In this document: positions 1 through 7,662 of the stretch, one piece after another
How the letters are laid out: every line of letters begins with the position of its first letter
How positions within the stretch are numbered: the stretch's first letter is position 1
From: Candidatus Zixiibacteriota bacterium
Lineage (GTDB): Bacteria; Zixibacteria; MSB-5A5; JAABVY01; JAHJOQ01
Assembly (NCBI GenBank): GCA_018820315.1
Contig: JAHJOQ010000159.1
Span: 1 to 37,965, forward strand
Direction of reading: 5' to 3'
Length of the DNA stretch: 37,965 nt
The notes under the pieces: model-generated
Databases searched by the model: none
What the model was told of the DNA's origin: nothing
Seen by the model: only the letters and a program-made list of their open reading frames with translations
Program-made: the position numbers and the translations under genes

Positions 1-379
1 ATTTCGGACGTGAAAGAGCTTGATGAATCGAGTAATCGGAGTTATAATACGCAAGACGCATCTGAAGAAGATGCCAATTGAGACAAGATAGTCCTGTTCC
101 GCGAATTCTGAAATGATTCCACAACTACTGACGGAGCGAAATAGCGCTCGGCAAGCTGACAAACTATCTACGGGTTGCCGCCGGACAGGATAGCGATGGT
201 GGCAAATATGGGAACTCCTGACCGTGTTTCACTGTTTATAGTTGTTGAAACGTGTGACGCGCGCGGAGAAGCCGGGTCTCATCAAGACTTACTTTGCAAC
301 GCCGATACTGTCGATAATATAGCGAAACGATATACCAGAGCAAACGTACACCAACAGAACTGCAGTATGGGATAGGCCG
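1..379. other. No supported gene in the left edge
   Basis: A 66-codon open frame at 175-375 has no recognisable domain, no good ribosome binding site and a composition unlike a protein. I see no repeat, RNA or clear promoter here. The stretch may contain the promoter of the methyltransferase that starts at 380. Confidence 0.4.
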
Positions 380-1120
380 ATGGAGTTCTACGAGAATCTC
401 GCAGACAGATATGATCTAATGACCCGTTTCGATCAGCGGATCGTGAAGGATGGGAATGTCCTCCATGCCTGGATCGAGAAGCACGGCATCAAGTCGGCGA
501 TTGATGTCGCGTGCGGCACAGGGCTGCATTCGATACTGCTGGCTAAGATGGGTGTCCAGACTGTCGGTACCGATATTTCCAAACCGATGCTCGATCGCGC
601 GAAAGAGAATGCTGCTCGGCAGGATGTCGTTGTCGATTTCCGGCAGGTCTCGATGGAGCATCTCGGTGAGTCGGTCGATCAGCGTTTCGATGCACTCTTC
701 TGTCTCGGCAATTCTCTTCCGCACATTCTCAATGTCTCTGATCTGGCGACGGTTGTCAGATCGTTCTCAGAGAGTGTTGTTCCGGGTGGTATCGCCGTGC
801 TGCAGCTTATTAATTACCATCGTGTGCTCGAAAACAAGAAACGGCTTGTCGGCATCCACAAGGTCGGCGAAACGGAATTCATCCGATACTACGACTTCTT
901 CCCGGATCACCTGCGATTCAACATTCTGATGATCGATTCACGCAACGGATCTCAGCTGCGCGAACTCGAGAGCACGAATCTCTATCCATACACAAAAGCC
1001 GAGCTCGAACCACACATTCTGAAATCAGGCTTCCGGTCGATTGAATGCTACGGTGACATGATCTTCACGCCCTACGATCCCGAATCCTCGACCGACCTCG
1101 TCATCTGCGCCAGAAGGTAG
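380..1120 (+). CDS. Class I SAM-dependent methyltransferase
   Basis: A 246-residue cytoplasmic protein. Residues 40-49 (AIDVACGTGL) are the glycine-rich SAM-binding motif I. A following acidic residue after a beta strand (VGTDIS) fits motif II, and FDALFCLGNSLPHIL around residue 110 fits the post-motif region of glycine/sarcosine N-methyltransferase-like enzymes. The N-terminus (FYENLADRYDLM) is also typical of that subgroup. The length is normal for a single-domain enzyme, so the gene looks complete. The substrate cannot be read from the sequence. The start has only a weak upstream purine stretch. The stop codon is directly followed by a REP-like palindrome at 1121, so the repeat may also shape the 3' end of the transcript. 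The fold is secure; the substrate assignment is not. Confidence 0.85.
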   Translation: MEFYENLADRYDLMTRFDQRIVKDGNVLHAWIEKHGIKSAIDVACGTGLHSILLAKMGVQTVGTDISKPMLDRAKENAARQDVVVDFRQVSMEHLGESVDQRFDALFCLGNSLPHILNVSDLATVVRSFSESVVPGGIAVLQLINYHRVLENKKRLVGIHKVGETEFIRYYDFFPDHLRFNILMIDSRNGSQLRELESTNLYPYTKAELEPHILKSGFRSIECYGDMIFTPYDPESSTDLVICARR

Positions 1121-1166
1121 GTCGAAACCCTCGAACGATGCGCGCAGCGCAGAGTGCGGTTTCGAC
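1121..1166. repeat. REP-like imperfect palindrome, upstream copy 1
   Basis: Starts with GTCGAAACCC and ends with GCGGTTTCGAC, with a GC-rich middle, so it can fold as a long hairpin. It begins at the base after the methyltransferase stop codon and shares its ends with the copies at 1184-1206 and 1742-1764. Confidence 0.7.
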
Positions 1167-1183
1167 TCTGTATCCGGCAGTAC

Positions 1184-1206
1184 GTCGAAACCCTTGCGGT
1201 TTCGAT
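1184..1206. repeat. REP-like palindrome, upstream copy 2
   Basis: A 23-base imperfect palindrome (GTCGAAACCC, TTG, CGGTTTCGAT). It is nearly the exact reverse complement of the copy at 1742-1764 and ends 23 bases before the RAYT start codon. Confidence 0.75.
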
Positions 1207-1229
1207 ACTCCAGAGTTATACTCTGCCTC

Positions 1230-1733
1230 ATGACGAACATCCGTCGCTATTTTAAGGAAGGGCAGCTGTACTTCACCACGCATGTTACATACGAACGGCT
1301 GCCAATCCTTGTAGATTATGCTGGCGACCTACTCCGTGCATTTGAATACGCAAACGGTACGCTGCCGCACGAGATGCTCGCCTGGGTCATCTTGCCGGAT
1401 CACTTTCACGCCATAATTGATCCAAAGGGCTCAAGCCTGTCCGCAATCATAAAACTCGCGAAACTGAAGTTTTCGGGCAGCTACAGAAGCGCTAAACACT
1501 TGAAGTCAGGCCGCGTCTGGCAATATCGGTTTTGGGATCACGTCATTCGCAGTGAATCGGATTTGAGTGCACATATCGATTACATTCATTACAATCCCGT
1601 CAAACACGGCATTACACGTAAACCCGCGGATCACAAGTTTTCGACAGTTCACAAATTTCTGGAGCTTGGAAATTACTCTAAGGATTGGGGTGTTCATGAT
1701 GATCCTACGCATGGTGCGAATATCGGTGAATGA
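1230..1733 (+). CDS. REP-associated tyrosine transposase (RAYT, Y1/HUH type)
   Basis: A 167-residue protein of the IS200/IS605-like Y1 transposase superfamily. RAYTs nick and rejoin single-stranded REP hairpins and are thought to spread these repeats in the genome. The HUH metal site is seen as ILPDHFHAII (His58 and His60), and the tyrosine-bearing helix as HIDYIHYNPVKHGI (residues 115-128), both diagnostic for RAYTs. The length is that of an intact family member. I use the ATG at 1230 rather than an in-frame ATG at 1194, because the family begins close to RRYFKEGQLYFTT and 1194-1206 lies inside a REP palindrome. Matching palindromes sit on both sides (1121-1206 and 1742-1764), as expected for a domesticated RAYT with its cognate REPs. 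No frameshift or stop is seen, so it may be active. Confidence 0.9.
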   Translation: MTNIRRYFKEGQLYFTTHVTYERLPILVDYAGDLLRAFEYANGTLPHEMLAWVILPDHFHAIIDPKGSSLSAIIKLAKLKFSGSYRSAKHLKSGRVWQYRFWDHVIRSESDLSAHIDYIHYNPVKHGITRKPADHKFSTVHKFLELGNYSKDWGVHDDPTHGANIGE

Positions 1734-1741
1734 TTGAAGAT

Positions 1742-1764
1742 GTCGAAACCGCAAGGGTTTCGAC
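1742..1764. repeat. REP-like palindrome, downstream copy
   Basis: A 23-base palindrome, GTCGAAACC, GCAAG, GGTTTCGAC. It is the inverted counterpart of 1184-1206 with one base difference, so the transposase gene lies between inverted REP copies. Confidence 0.75.
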
Positions 1765-1904
1765 CTACAAACTTAGGATTGCTTCTCCCTCCATAATGAT
1801 TGACTTTGCTTAGTGCGCATTGTACTTTTGCATTCAGTAGCCGATTCTCGAAAAGCTGCATCAAAGGGCTTGACAGACTCCAGAGCCGAAAGGAGCAGAA
1901 GATA

Positions 1905-2666
1905 ATGGATGAAGTGCGGAGATTCATACGGTTCGTCTTGCCAGGTGTCGTATGCATAACGGAGCTAACATTGATGCTTCTAATTTCTGACTACTGCAAG
2001 ACTGCAGGCTTCCTTGAGCAAATAGCCGACTACAACGTGGGCACCGCCTTTGCTCTCTTCCTCGGCAGCGGCGCATTAGGCTACATATTTGCTCAATTCT
2101 ATTGGGCATTTGTGTCTGTAACGGATCTCAATGTCGACCTGCGACAGGCAATTCGCGGTCTGAATAGGAGATTCGTCTTGATTCTAACGCAGGAGGCGAC
2201 CGATCAAGGGTATCGCGAGCTCAATGATGGGGAAGTCGACAAACTGAGCAAGTGGGAAGTTGGGTCCCTTGTCTCGTCATATTGGGCTTCCATTCCCAGC
2301 AAGAGCGGAAAGACAAGAGACGATGATCATCCCCTACCAATGCGATTGGTAGATGTGATGCATGGTCTTGGAACAACGCTCGTAGGCACAACCTTTTCGT
2401 TCTTAGTTTGGTTCGTGCTGCATTTTTATGTTTTGATACTACGTCCATTGGACTTAGCAAACACACTCTTGCCATTCTTGATTTGGGCGATGCTGTGGTG
2501 CGTGTTTGGTTGTGCTTTCAAATCCACTCTGCACAAATATACTGTGGTCAATTGCTCACTTGTCACCACAGCCATTATGAAGGATTGTGACCGTGGTTAC
2601 GGCGAACCTGTGCAACTATATCTATATCTGACAGACCGGTTGCTGCATAGGCGCAGACGTCATTAG
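1905..2666 (+). CDS. Hypothetical four-helix membrane protein
   Basis: About 253 residues; I do not recognise the family. Hydrophobic segments lie near residues 8-28 (a VLPGVVCITELTLMLLI run), 38-62, 155-180 and 185-205, which suggests four transmembrane helices. A charged soluble stretch of roughly 90 residues lies between helices 2 and 3. The start chosen is the ATG at 1905, which follows an AAAGGAG ribosome binding site at 1889-1895. An upstream in-frame start at 1800 has no such site and would add a low-complexity leader. The gene stands between RAYT-associated REP copies (1742-1764 and 2674-2696). It may therefore have been moved or bordered by repeat activity, though its codon use is not strikingly foreign. 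The function is unknown. Confidence 0.7.
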   Translation: MDEVRRFIRFVLPGVVCITELTLMLLISDYCKTAGFLEQIADYNVGTAFALFLGSGALGYIFAQFYWAFVSVTDLNVDLRQAIRGLNRRFVLILTQEATDQGYRELNDGEVDKLSKWEVGSLVSSYWASIPSKSGKTRDDDHPLPMRLVDVMHGLGTTLVGTTFSFLVWFVLHFYVLILRPLDLANTLLPFLIWAMLWCVFGCAFKSTLHKYTVVNCSLVTTAIMKDCDRGYGEPVQLYLYLTDRLLHRRRRH

Positions 2667-2673
2667 CGAATTG

Positions 2674-2696
2674 TCGAAACCGCGCGGATTCTGACG
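2674..2696. repeat. Degenerate copy of the GTCGAAACC REP family
   Basis: Begins GTCGAAACCGCGCGG and ends TTCTGAC. The left arm matches the RAYT-flanking palindromes exactly; the right arm has decayed. Confidence 0.5.
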
Positions 2697-2708
2697 TTTA
2701 GGACTCGG

Positions 2709-2992
2709 GCAGATGTGGACATCTGCCGCGCACAGAACACAAATCCGTCATCGCGAGGAGCTAAGCGACGTGGCGATCTCTATGTCGCATCAAAGTGCAC
2801 ACAGGAGCTCTGCTCCTGTGACTATCGCATAGAAGAGCGCAGAGGCACAGCCTCTGCTTTCACATTTGAGGGTCGCGGAGATTGCCACGCTTCGCTCGCA
2901 ATGACGCGATTCGAGGTTTATCTATAAACCAGGCAGACGGAATACAGAGAGTAGGCAGAACCACTCCGCTTCGCTTCGGGATTCTGCCCTAC
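2709..2992. repeat. Cluster of hairpin repeats (REP-like mosaic)
   Basis: No gene is supported between 2667 and 3108; the stretch is a run of hairpins. They are: GGCAGATG/CATCTGCC at 2709-2728; CACAGGAGC/GCTCCTGTG at 2801-2821; GCAGAGGC/GCCTCTGC at 2840-2858; and an imperfect stem with arms GTAGGCAGAA and TTCTGCCCTAC at about 2951-2992. The middle pair lies inside a larger inverted pair, 2747-2781 and 2878-2908, that carries the CGTCATxGCGAG...GCGACGTGGC-type repeat. That same repeat recurs at 37583-37619. A 70-codon open frame across the cluster is repeat sequence, not a gene. Confidence 0.75.
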
Positions 2993-3108
2993 CGAAGTTT
3001 GCCCGCAATCATAAATTGCAGACACAACGAAACGAATTCACCTTGACCTTGGTTGATTCTATACATATTCTATCGGATTATGAACATTAACTGACGGAGG
3101 GATATTCG

Positions 3109-5706
3109 ATGTATAGATTCTTGATAGTTGTCGTTTCGATTCTGGCATTGTCCACAAACCTCTACGGCGACCTTGCGCCATCGCCGACCGAGACATTCAC
3201 GCTCGATAACGGCATGACCATTATTCTCAAAGAGAACCACTCGTCGCCGATGATCACGTCGATAGTGTTCGTCAATGCCGGTGCGCGCTACGAAACCGAC
3301 TACAACAACGGCGTCACGCATTTCCTCGAGCATCTTATGTTCGACGGCACCAAGAGCCGCAACCGCGAGGAGCTCAACGAGACCGCCGAGATGTATGGTG
3401 GTTATATCAACGCTTTCACGCGCGAAGATCTGACAGCGTACATGATCCTGATGCCGAAAGAAAATATCGATATCGGTCTTGATATCCAATCGGACCAGCT
3501 TTTCAATTCGATCATCCCGGAGGAGGAGCTTCCCAAAGAGCGAAAGATCGTAATCGAAGAGATGAAGATGAGTATCGACAACCCCGACTATCAGGCTGAG
3601 GCATTCACACGCAATACAGTCTACCATGGAACACCGTACGTGCGACCTGTGCTCGGTTACGAAAACATCATCTCGACCATTCCGCGCGAACGGATAATGG
3701 AATACTATAAGACCTATTACATGCCGAACAATATGACCGCGCTGGTGATCGGTGATTTCGAAACTGCCGATATGCTTGCCAAGTTCGAGAAATACTATGG
3801 CATGCAGACCGCGCAGCCGCTGCCGGAATTCGACAAGGTGGAACTCTCAATTCCAGCGGGTAAGAAGATCAAGCGTGCTGAGCTTGAGACTACCGACACG
3901 AAAATCGATATTGCGATGAACGCGCCGCATTTCACCGATCCCGATTATTTCGCATACTATCTGCTGGCTGAATATCTCGGGTCGGGAGACATGTCGCCTT
4001 TAGACAAGACTTTCACCGAAGGCGAAAACCCGTTTGCGCAGTCGGTCAGCGCGTCGCTTCAGACTCAGCGCGATTTCTCGCTCCTTCACATTTCAGCGAC
4101 GACCGATATGCCGGAGAATGCCGACAAGATTCTGAGCGGCATCGATGATCTGTTTGCGAACATTGATAATGTCATTCCATCTGAGAAAGACCTTCACGGT
4201 CTCGTTGTCTCTCTCAAAACGAATGACATCTATCTCCGCGAAAAGCTCCACTACTATGGCATTATTGTCGCTCCAATGATGGTTTCTACGGGATATGAGT
4301 TTTTGGAGAATCTTATTCCGAACCTCGAAAAAGTGACTCGCAGTGATTTGAAACGCGTCGCAGCCAAGTACTTCACACCCCTTTCCTACACCGGAACGGT
4401 CGTGACTCCGAAAAGCGAAGCCAAAACGGAAACAGCGACTGCATCCAATACCGAATACAAGAAGGAAGTGCTGCCGAACGGCCTGACCGTTGTGATCAAG
4501 AGCAATCCCGACAGCAGAGTATTCGCGGTGAACATCATCGGCAAGAATCGATCCGCTATGGAGCCGGAAGGCAAGGATGGCATCACCGATTTTGTAAATC
4601 GTGTGATGACAGAGGCAACATCGACATACGACAGCGATCAACTCGCCTCAGAGCTGGCATCAATTGGCGCGAATCTGACGGTCACGGATAATCCGTATAT
4701 CCCCTACGATGATTTCTACACAACGAACCAGTATGCTTTTGTGAAATTCGAGACTATCGATGAGTTCTCCGACAAAGGCATGGCGCTGCTGTCCGACATG
4801 ATCAGGAATGCGGTGTTCACCGAGGAAGATGTCGAACAGACGCGCAGGCAGATGATGGGATTTCTAGGCAGGTCATCCGGTTCGCCGCGAGAACAATGCC
4901 GTAATGCGTTCAACGAGTCTCTCTTCCCGAACAGCGCTTACTCGAAACCAATCATGGGCTCGCAAAGAACGATTGCCGGCATCACGAGAGATGATCTGCT
5001 GGCCTATTACAAAACGTTCTACTCACCCGGAAACATGATTCTGAGCGTCTGCACAAATGGTTCAATCGATGATGCAATGGCGAAGTTAGTTAAGTACTTC
5101 GGCGACATGGAACCGGTAGAGAGTCCTGCGATCATAGTCGGCGAACCGATTCAACCATCTTCTGTTCTCGCAAAGAACGTCCCGATGGATAAGGAGCAGG
5201 TCTACATCTACATCGGCGGCCCCACACCCGGAATTCAGAGCGAAGATGCGCCGGCATTGAAGGTCGCCGGAGCCATTCTCTCCGACCGGATGTCACTCGA
5301 ACTGCGCGAGAAACAAGGCCTGGCGTATAGCGTCGGAGCTTCGGCATCATTTGACAAGGATTTCGGATGGTACGTTGCGGTTATGGGAACCGGCATAGAT
5401 AATTACGAAACGGCAAAAGATGGCATGCTTGCGGAGATAAAGAAACTCCAGGAGGGAGCAATCGATCCTGATGAGTTGACGAAGGCTAAGAACTCGCTCT
5501 GGGGATCATCACTCACGAGAAATTTGTCGAGAGTCAATCAGGCTTACTACATGGGCGTGAACGAATACCTGGGTGTCGGCTACGCCTTCAGCGATAACTG
5601 GATTGTCGATCTTCGAAAGGTCACCGCCGATGACGTTCAGCGTGTGGCTAAGAAGTACTTCTCGACTGAGAAGTACGTGATTGCAACGGCGGGACTGCCG
5701 GAGTAG
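3109..5706 (+). CDS. Secreted double-domain M16 zinc metallopeptidase
   Basis: An 865-residue protein with a signal peptide (MYRFLIVVVSILALSTNLYG), so it probably acts in the periplasm, likely on peptides. M16 enzymes cut short or unfolded peptides inside a clam-shell made of two homologous halves. The first half has the inverted zinc site HFLEH at 71-75 and the downstream Glu in KIVIEEMKMSIDNPD (about 150-151). The second half starts near residue 450 (KKEVLPNGLTVVIKS) and keeps the fold but not the site: the equivalent position reads DFVNR (494-498). It ends with the usual REKQGLAYSVGA substrate-binding segment. This is the common arrangement of one catalytic and one structural half. A GACGGAGG ribosome binding site precedes the ATG. 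The gene converges with the pdxJ-like gene, the two stops being only 5 bases apart, with no terminator hairpin visible between them. Confidence 0.92.
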   Translation: MYRFLIVVVSILALSTNLYGDLAPSPTETFTLDNGMTIILKENHSSPMITSIVFVNAGARYETDYNNGVTHFLEHLMFDGTKSRNREELNETAEMYGGYINAFTREDLTAYMILMPKENIDIGLDIQSDQLFNSIIPEEELPKERKIVIEEMKMSIDNPDYQAEAFTRNTVYHGTPYVRPVLGYENIISTIPRERIMEYYKTYYMPNNMTALVIGDFETADMLAKFEKYYGMQTAQPLPEFDKVELSIPAGKKIKRAELETTDTKIDIAMNAPHFTDPDYFAYYLLAEYLGSGDMSPLDKTFTEGENPFAQSVSASLQTQRDFSLLHISATTDMPENADKILSGIDDLFANIDNVIPSEKDLHGLVVSLKTNDIYLREKLHYYGIIVAPMMVSTGYEFLENLIPNLEKVTRSDLKRVAAKYFTPLSYTGTVVTPKSEAKTETATASNTEYKKEVLPNGLTVVIKSNPDSRVFAVNIIGKNRSAMEPEGKDGITDFVNRVMTEATSTYDSDQLASELASIGANLTVTDNPYIPYDDFYTTNQYAFVKFETIDEFSDKGMALLSDMIRNAVFTEEDVEQTRRQMMGFLGRSSGSPREQCRNAFNESLFPNSAYSKPIMGSQRTIAGITRDDLLAYYKTFYSPGNMILSVCTNGSIDDAMAKLVKYFGDMEPVESPAIIVGEPIQPSSVLAKNVPMDKEQVYIYIGGPTPGIQSEDAPALKVAGAILSDRMSLELREKQGLAYSVGASASFDKDFGWYVAVMGTGIDNYETAKDGMLAEIKKLQEGAIDPDELTKAKNSLWGSSLTRNLSRVNQAYYMGVNEYLGVGYAFSDNWIVDLRKVTADDVQRVAKKYFSTEKYVIATAGLPE

Positions 5707-5711
5707 CAGTA

Positions 5712-6431
5712 TCAGAAGAATTTGACGATTTCGACCATTTCTCTGACGGCCTTGTCGAAACCGGTCATAACTGCGCGCGAAGTAATATTGTGACCAACAA
5801 CATATTCTGTGATCGCGGTCTCTGAGAGCACGGGCACGATGTTGGCGTAACCGAGGCCGCCGCTCGCCCTTACCATGAGTTCCGCCTTTTTCGCGGCATC
5901 TGCAGTCTTTGCAATCCTGCCAAGCTCCGCTTCGACATTCTCCTGGGATTTCGCTTCAGTATAGTGATTCGCGAATATCTCGATCCCATCAAGTCCGAGT
6001 TTCACGGCATGTTTTACCGAATCAGCCTCAGGCTCAACGACCGCAAATACCCGGCACCCAGCAGCCTGAAGTTGCTCGACCACGCCTCGAACTTCGTCAC
6101 CGTGTTCATGCAAATCGAGACCTTGTTCGGTTGTCAGCTCACCGGGGCGCTCAGCTACAAGCGTCACTTCGGCAGGCTTGACCTCCAGCGCGCGAGCGAC
6201 CAAATCCGTGTTCGGCGCTATGTAGAGGTTTAGTTTGGTTTTGACCGTTTCACGCAAAATGTAGAGATCACGCTCGCGAATGTGTTTCTTGTCCATCCTC
6301 AAATGAATCGCTATCCCATCGGCGCCGGCAAGTTCGGCCACTGATGCTGCCGCAACGGGATCGGGTTCTCGTTCTTTGCGACCTTCGCGAATCGCAGCAA
6401 TGGCGTCCATACTCACTATCAATCTGCGCAT
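5712..6431 (-). CDS. PdxJ-like protein with altered catalytic residues
   Basis: A 239-residue TIM-barrel protein clearly homologous to pyridoxine 5'-phosphate synthase, which condenses 3-amino-2-oxopropyl phosphate with deoxyxylulose 5-phosphate. Family signatures are EPDPVAAASVAELAGADGI, IHLRMDKKHI (His43, His50), VTLVAERPGELTTEQGLDL and VVGHNITSRAVMTG. Several positions known to matter in E. coli PdxJ differ. The N-terminal NIDH reads SMDA (7-10). The catalytic Glu of NLEMA is Tyr70 (NLYIA). The His of AGHGL is Gly191 (ASGGLGY). EIHTG reads EIFAN. These alignments are from memory. The start chosen is the ATG at 6431, behind a GGGAGAG site; an ATG at 6452 is possible. It is the last gene of a long minus-strand run, 96 bases after two lipoprotein genes. 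It may be a divergent PdxJ or a paralogue with another substrate, so I give no gene symbol. Confidence 0.8.
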   Translation of the reverse strand: MRRLIVSMDAIAAIREGRKEREPDPVAAASVAELAGADGIAIHLRMDKKHIRERDLYILRETVKTKLNLYIAPNTDLVARALEVKPAEVTLVAERPGELTTEQGLDLHEHGDEVRGVVEQLQAAGCRVFAVVEPEADSVKHAVKLGLDGIEIFANHYTEAKSQENVEAELGRIAKTADAAKKAELMVRASGGLGYANIVPVLSETAITEYVVGHNITSRAVMTGFDKAVREMVEIVKFF

Positions 6432-6527
6432 TTGTCTCTCTCCCGTGGTCATGTCAGTCTGCTTCCAGTTCCATGTTGTACGAACTGAGCATCCAAAAGT
6501 TCAGAAACAGTGACAAAGGGACTGATG

Positions 6528-7073
6528 TCAGATGGCCGACCGATCCTCCCAGGATACCATTCTCCAGAGATTGTCCTTCTTCGACTGTCGGAATGTGAAC
6601 TCTGCAATGCCGACTGCCTCGAAGCTCTCGCCTCCGAAGTCGCCGTCGATGTCTCGAACGGATAGCTGAAAATAGACTCCATAGACCTGCCACGTTTCCG
6701 ACCCTGAATGCTCGAACCTGTCGAAAAAGGGCATCCATGTCTCCAGCTTGATTTCATCAAAGAACTCGAATAACCGACGAGTTCGATTGAGATCACCCGA
6801 TGGGCCGTCTCGTGGAATGACTATTGTCTCTATTTCACCGGCAAGATTCTGATCGGTATAGCTAAAGATGAAATTGGGATCCAGGCAATTCTCATAAACA
6901 TCAATATCATTGTGCTCGTATGCGTACCTAAAATTGTGCAGGACAGAATCGGGTGCCGTCTGCCTCACAATCGGCTTGATTCCCGACGGATCTACCGATG
7001 CGGGTGAGAAGGGATTGACGCATGACAACCCGGCAAATGTTGTGACCAGAATAATGATGACAGACCATCTCAT
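6528..7073 (-). CDS. Hypothetical lipoprotein, NTF2-like, sister of next gene
   Basis: About 181 residues. The lipoprotein signal is MRWSVIIILVTTFAGLSC with the modified Cys at 18, so the product is membrane-anchored in the periplasm. After the lipobox it reads NPFSPASVDPSG, then an APDSVLHNFRYAYEHNDID helix and CLDPNFIFSY. This pattern resembles small NTF2/SnoaL-like alpha+beta barrels (inference). The C-terminus (WRMVSWEDRS) is the usual final strand. The upstream neighbour has the same build (SCTNPFS, VLVNLEASYNEKI, CLDTLFAYRY, WRLRRWTDN), so the two arose by tandem duplication. I chose the ATG at 7073, 1 base beyond the upstream stop, because it yields a clean signal peptide; a start at 7127 would overlap that gene. 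Translation is probably coupled. The function is unknown. Confidence 0.78.
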   Translation of the reverse strand: MRWSVIIILVTTFAGLSCVNPFSPASVDPSGIKPIVRQTAPDSVLHNFRYAYEHNDIDVYENCLDPNFIFSYTDQNLAGEIETIVIPRDGPSGDLNRTRRLFEFFDEIKLETWMPFFDRFEHSGSETWQVYGVYFQLSVRDIDGDFGGESFEAVGIAEFTFRQSKKDNLWRMVSWEDRSAI

Positions 7074-7074
7074 G

Positions 7075-7662
7075 CTATCTGTACCCGTTCTTGAAATCTG
7101 ACCAGGCCGTGTCATTGGGCGACGCATGATTGTCCGTCCAGCGGCGCAGTCTCCACAGATTAACCCCGGTCTCGATCAGCTCAAATGACGCTGTGCCCCT
7201 GTAGAATGTCGTATCCGGCATTGCAATGTCGATATCAGATATGCTTATAAGTTCATATTCTCTATGGATCGTTGCGGTCGTGTCGTCTTCAAGATCAGGG
7301 AGTGATTCAATCGGTGCGAGCGACAGCGAAAGTGAAATCGACTCAGAACTTGATCGGAATGCGGCAAAAATCTTGTCGGTGAGAGATATTTCCGAATTGT
7401 ATCCCCAGCCCGAATCGGGTCCCTGAAACTGCAGGAAGTCATACCGGTAGGCAAACAACGTGTCAAGACACTGCATGTAGTTGGTGATTATCTTCTCGTT
7501 GTATGATGCCTCGAGATTGACGAGCACAAGCTGTGGTTCGACCGGCGTGATGTACGTTCCTTCATTCTCGGACGGTGGCTCCGATTCCCTTGCTGAGAAC
7601 GGGTTCGTGCATGAAATCGTCAAGATCATGAATAATAACGCGTATGAAATCGTCTTTTGCAC
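7075..7662 (-). CDS. Hypothetical lipoprotein, NTF2-like, first of pair
   Basis: 195 residues with a lipoprotein signal MQKTISYALLFMILTISC (Cys18) followed by TNPFSARESEPPSENEG, a disordered linker. The body has a helix (PQLVLVNLEASYNEKIITNYMQCLD), then beta-rich sequence ending in YRGTASFELIETGVNLWRLRRWTD, as in NTF2-like domains. The start codon is GTG, and it overlaps the stop of the upstream beta-barrel gene by one base (TAGTG), which signals translational coupling. This suggests that barrel and lipoproteins are made together, perhaps as an outer-membrane assembly. The SC-x-NPFS motif after the lipobox is shared with the next gene. I do not recognise a specific function. Confidence 0.78.
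   Translation of the reverse strand: MQKTISYALLFMILTISCTNPFSARESEPPSENEGTYITPVEPQLVLVNLEASYNEKIITNYMQCLDTLFAYRYDFLQFQGPDSGWGYNSEISLTDKIFAAFRSSSESISLSLSLAPIESLPDLEDDTTATIHREYELISISDIDIAMPDTTFYRGTASFELIETGVNLWRLRRWTDNHASPNDTAWSDFKNGYR

Noticed and set aside
175-375. 66-codon frame at the left edge
   Set aside because: No ribosome binding site, no domain and no conserved look; likely chance.
2715-2927. 70-codon frame in the hairpin cluster
   Set aside because: It is made of palindromic repeat units, so coding is improbable.
2709-2992. CRISPR-like spacing of hairpins
   Set aside because: The units differ in sequence and spacing and no cas gene is present.
3070-3627. 185-codon frame on the minus strand
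   Set aside because: It overlaps the start of the fused M16 gene, whose signal peptide and HFLEH motif are clear.
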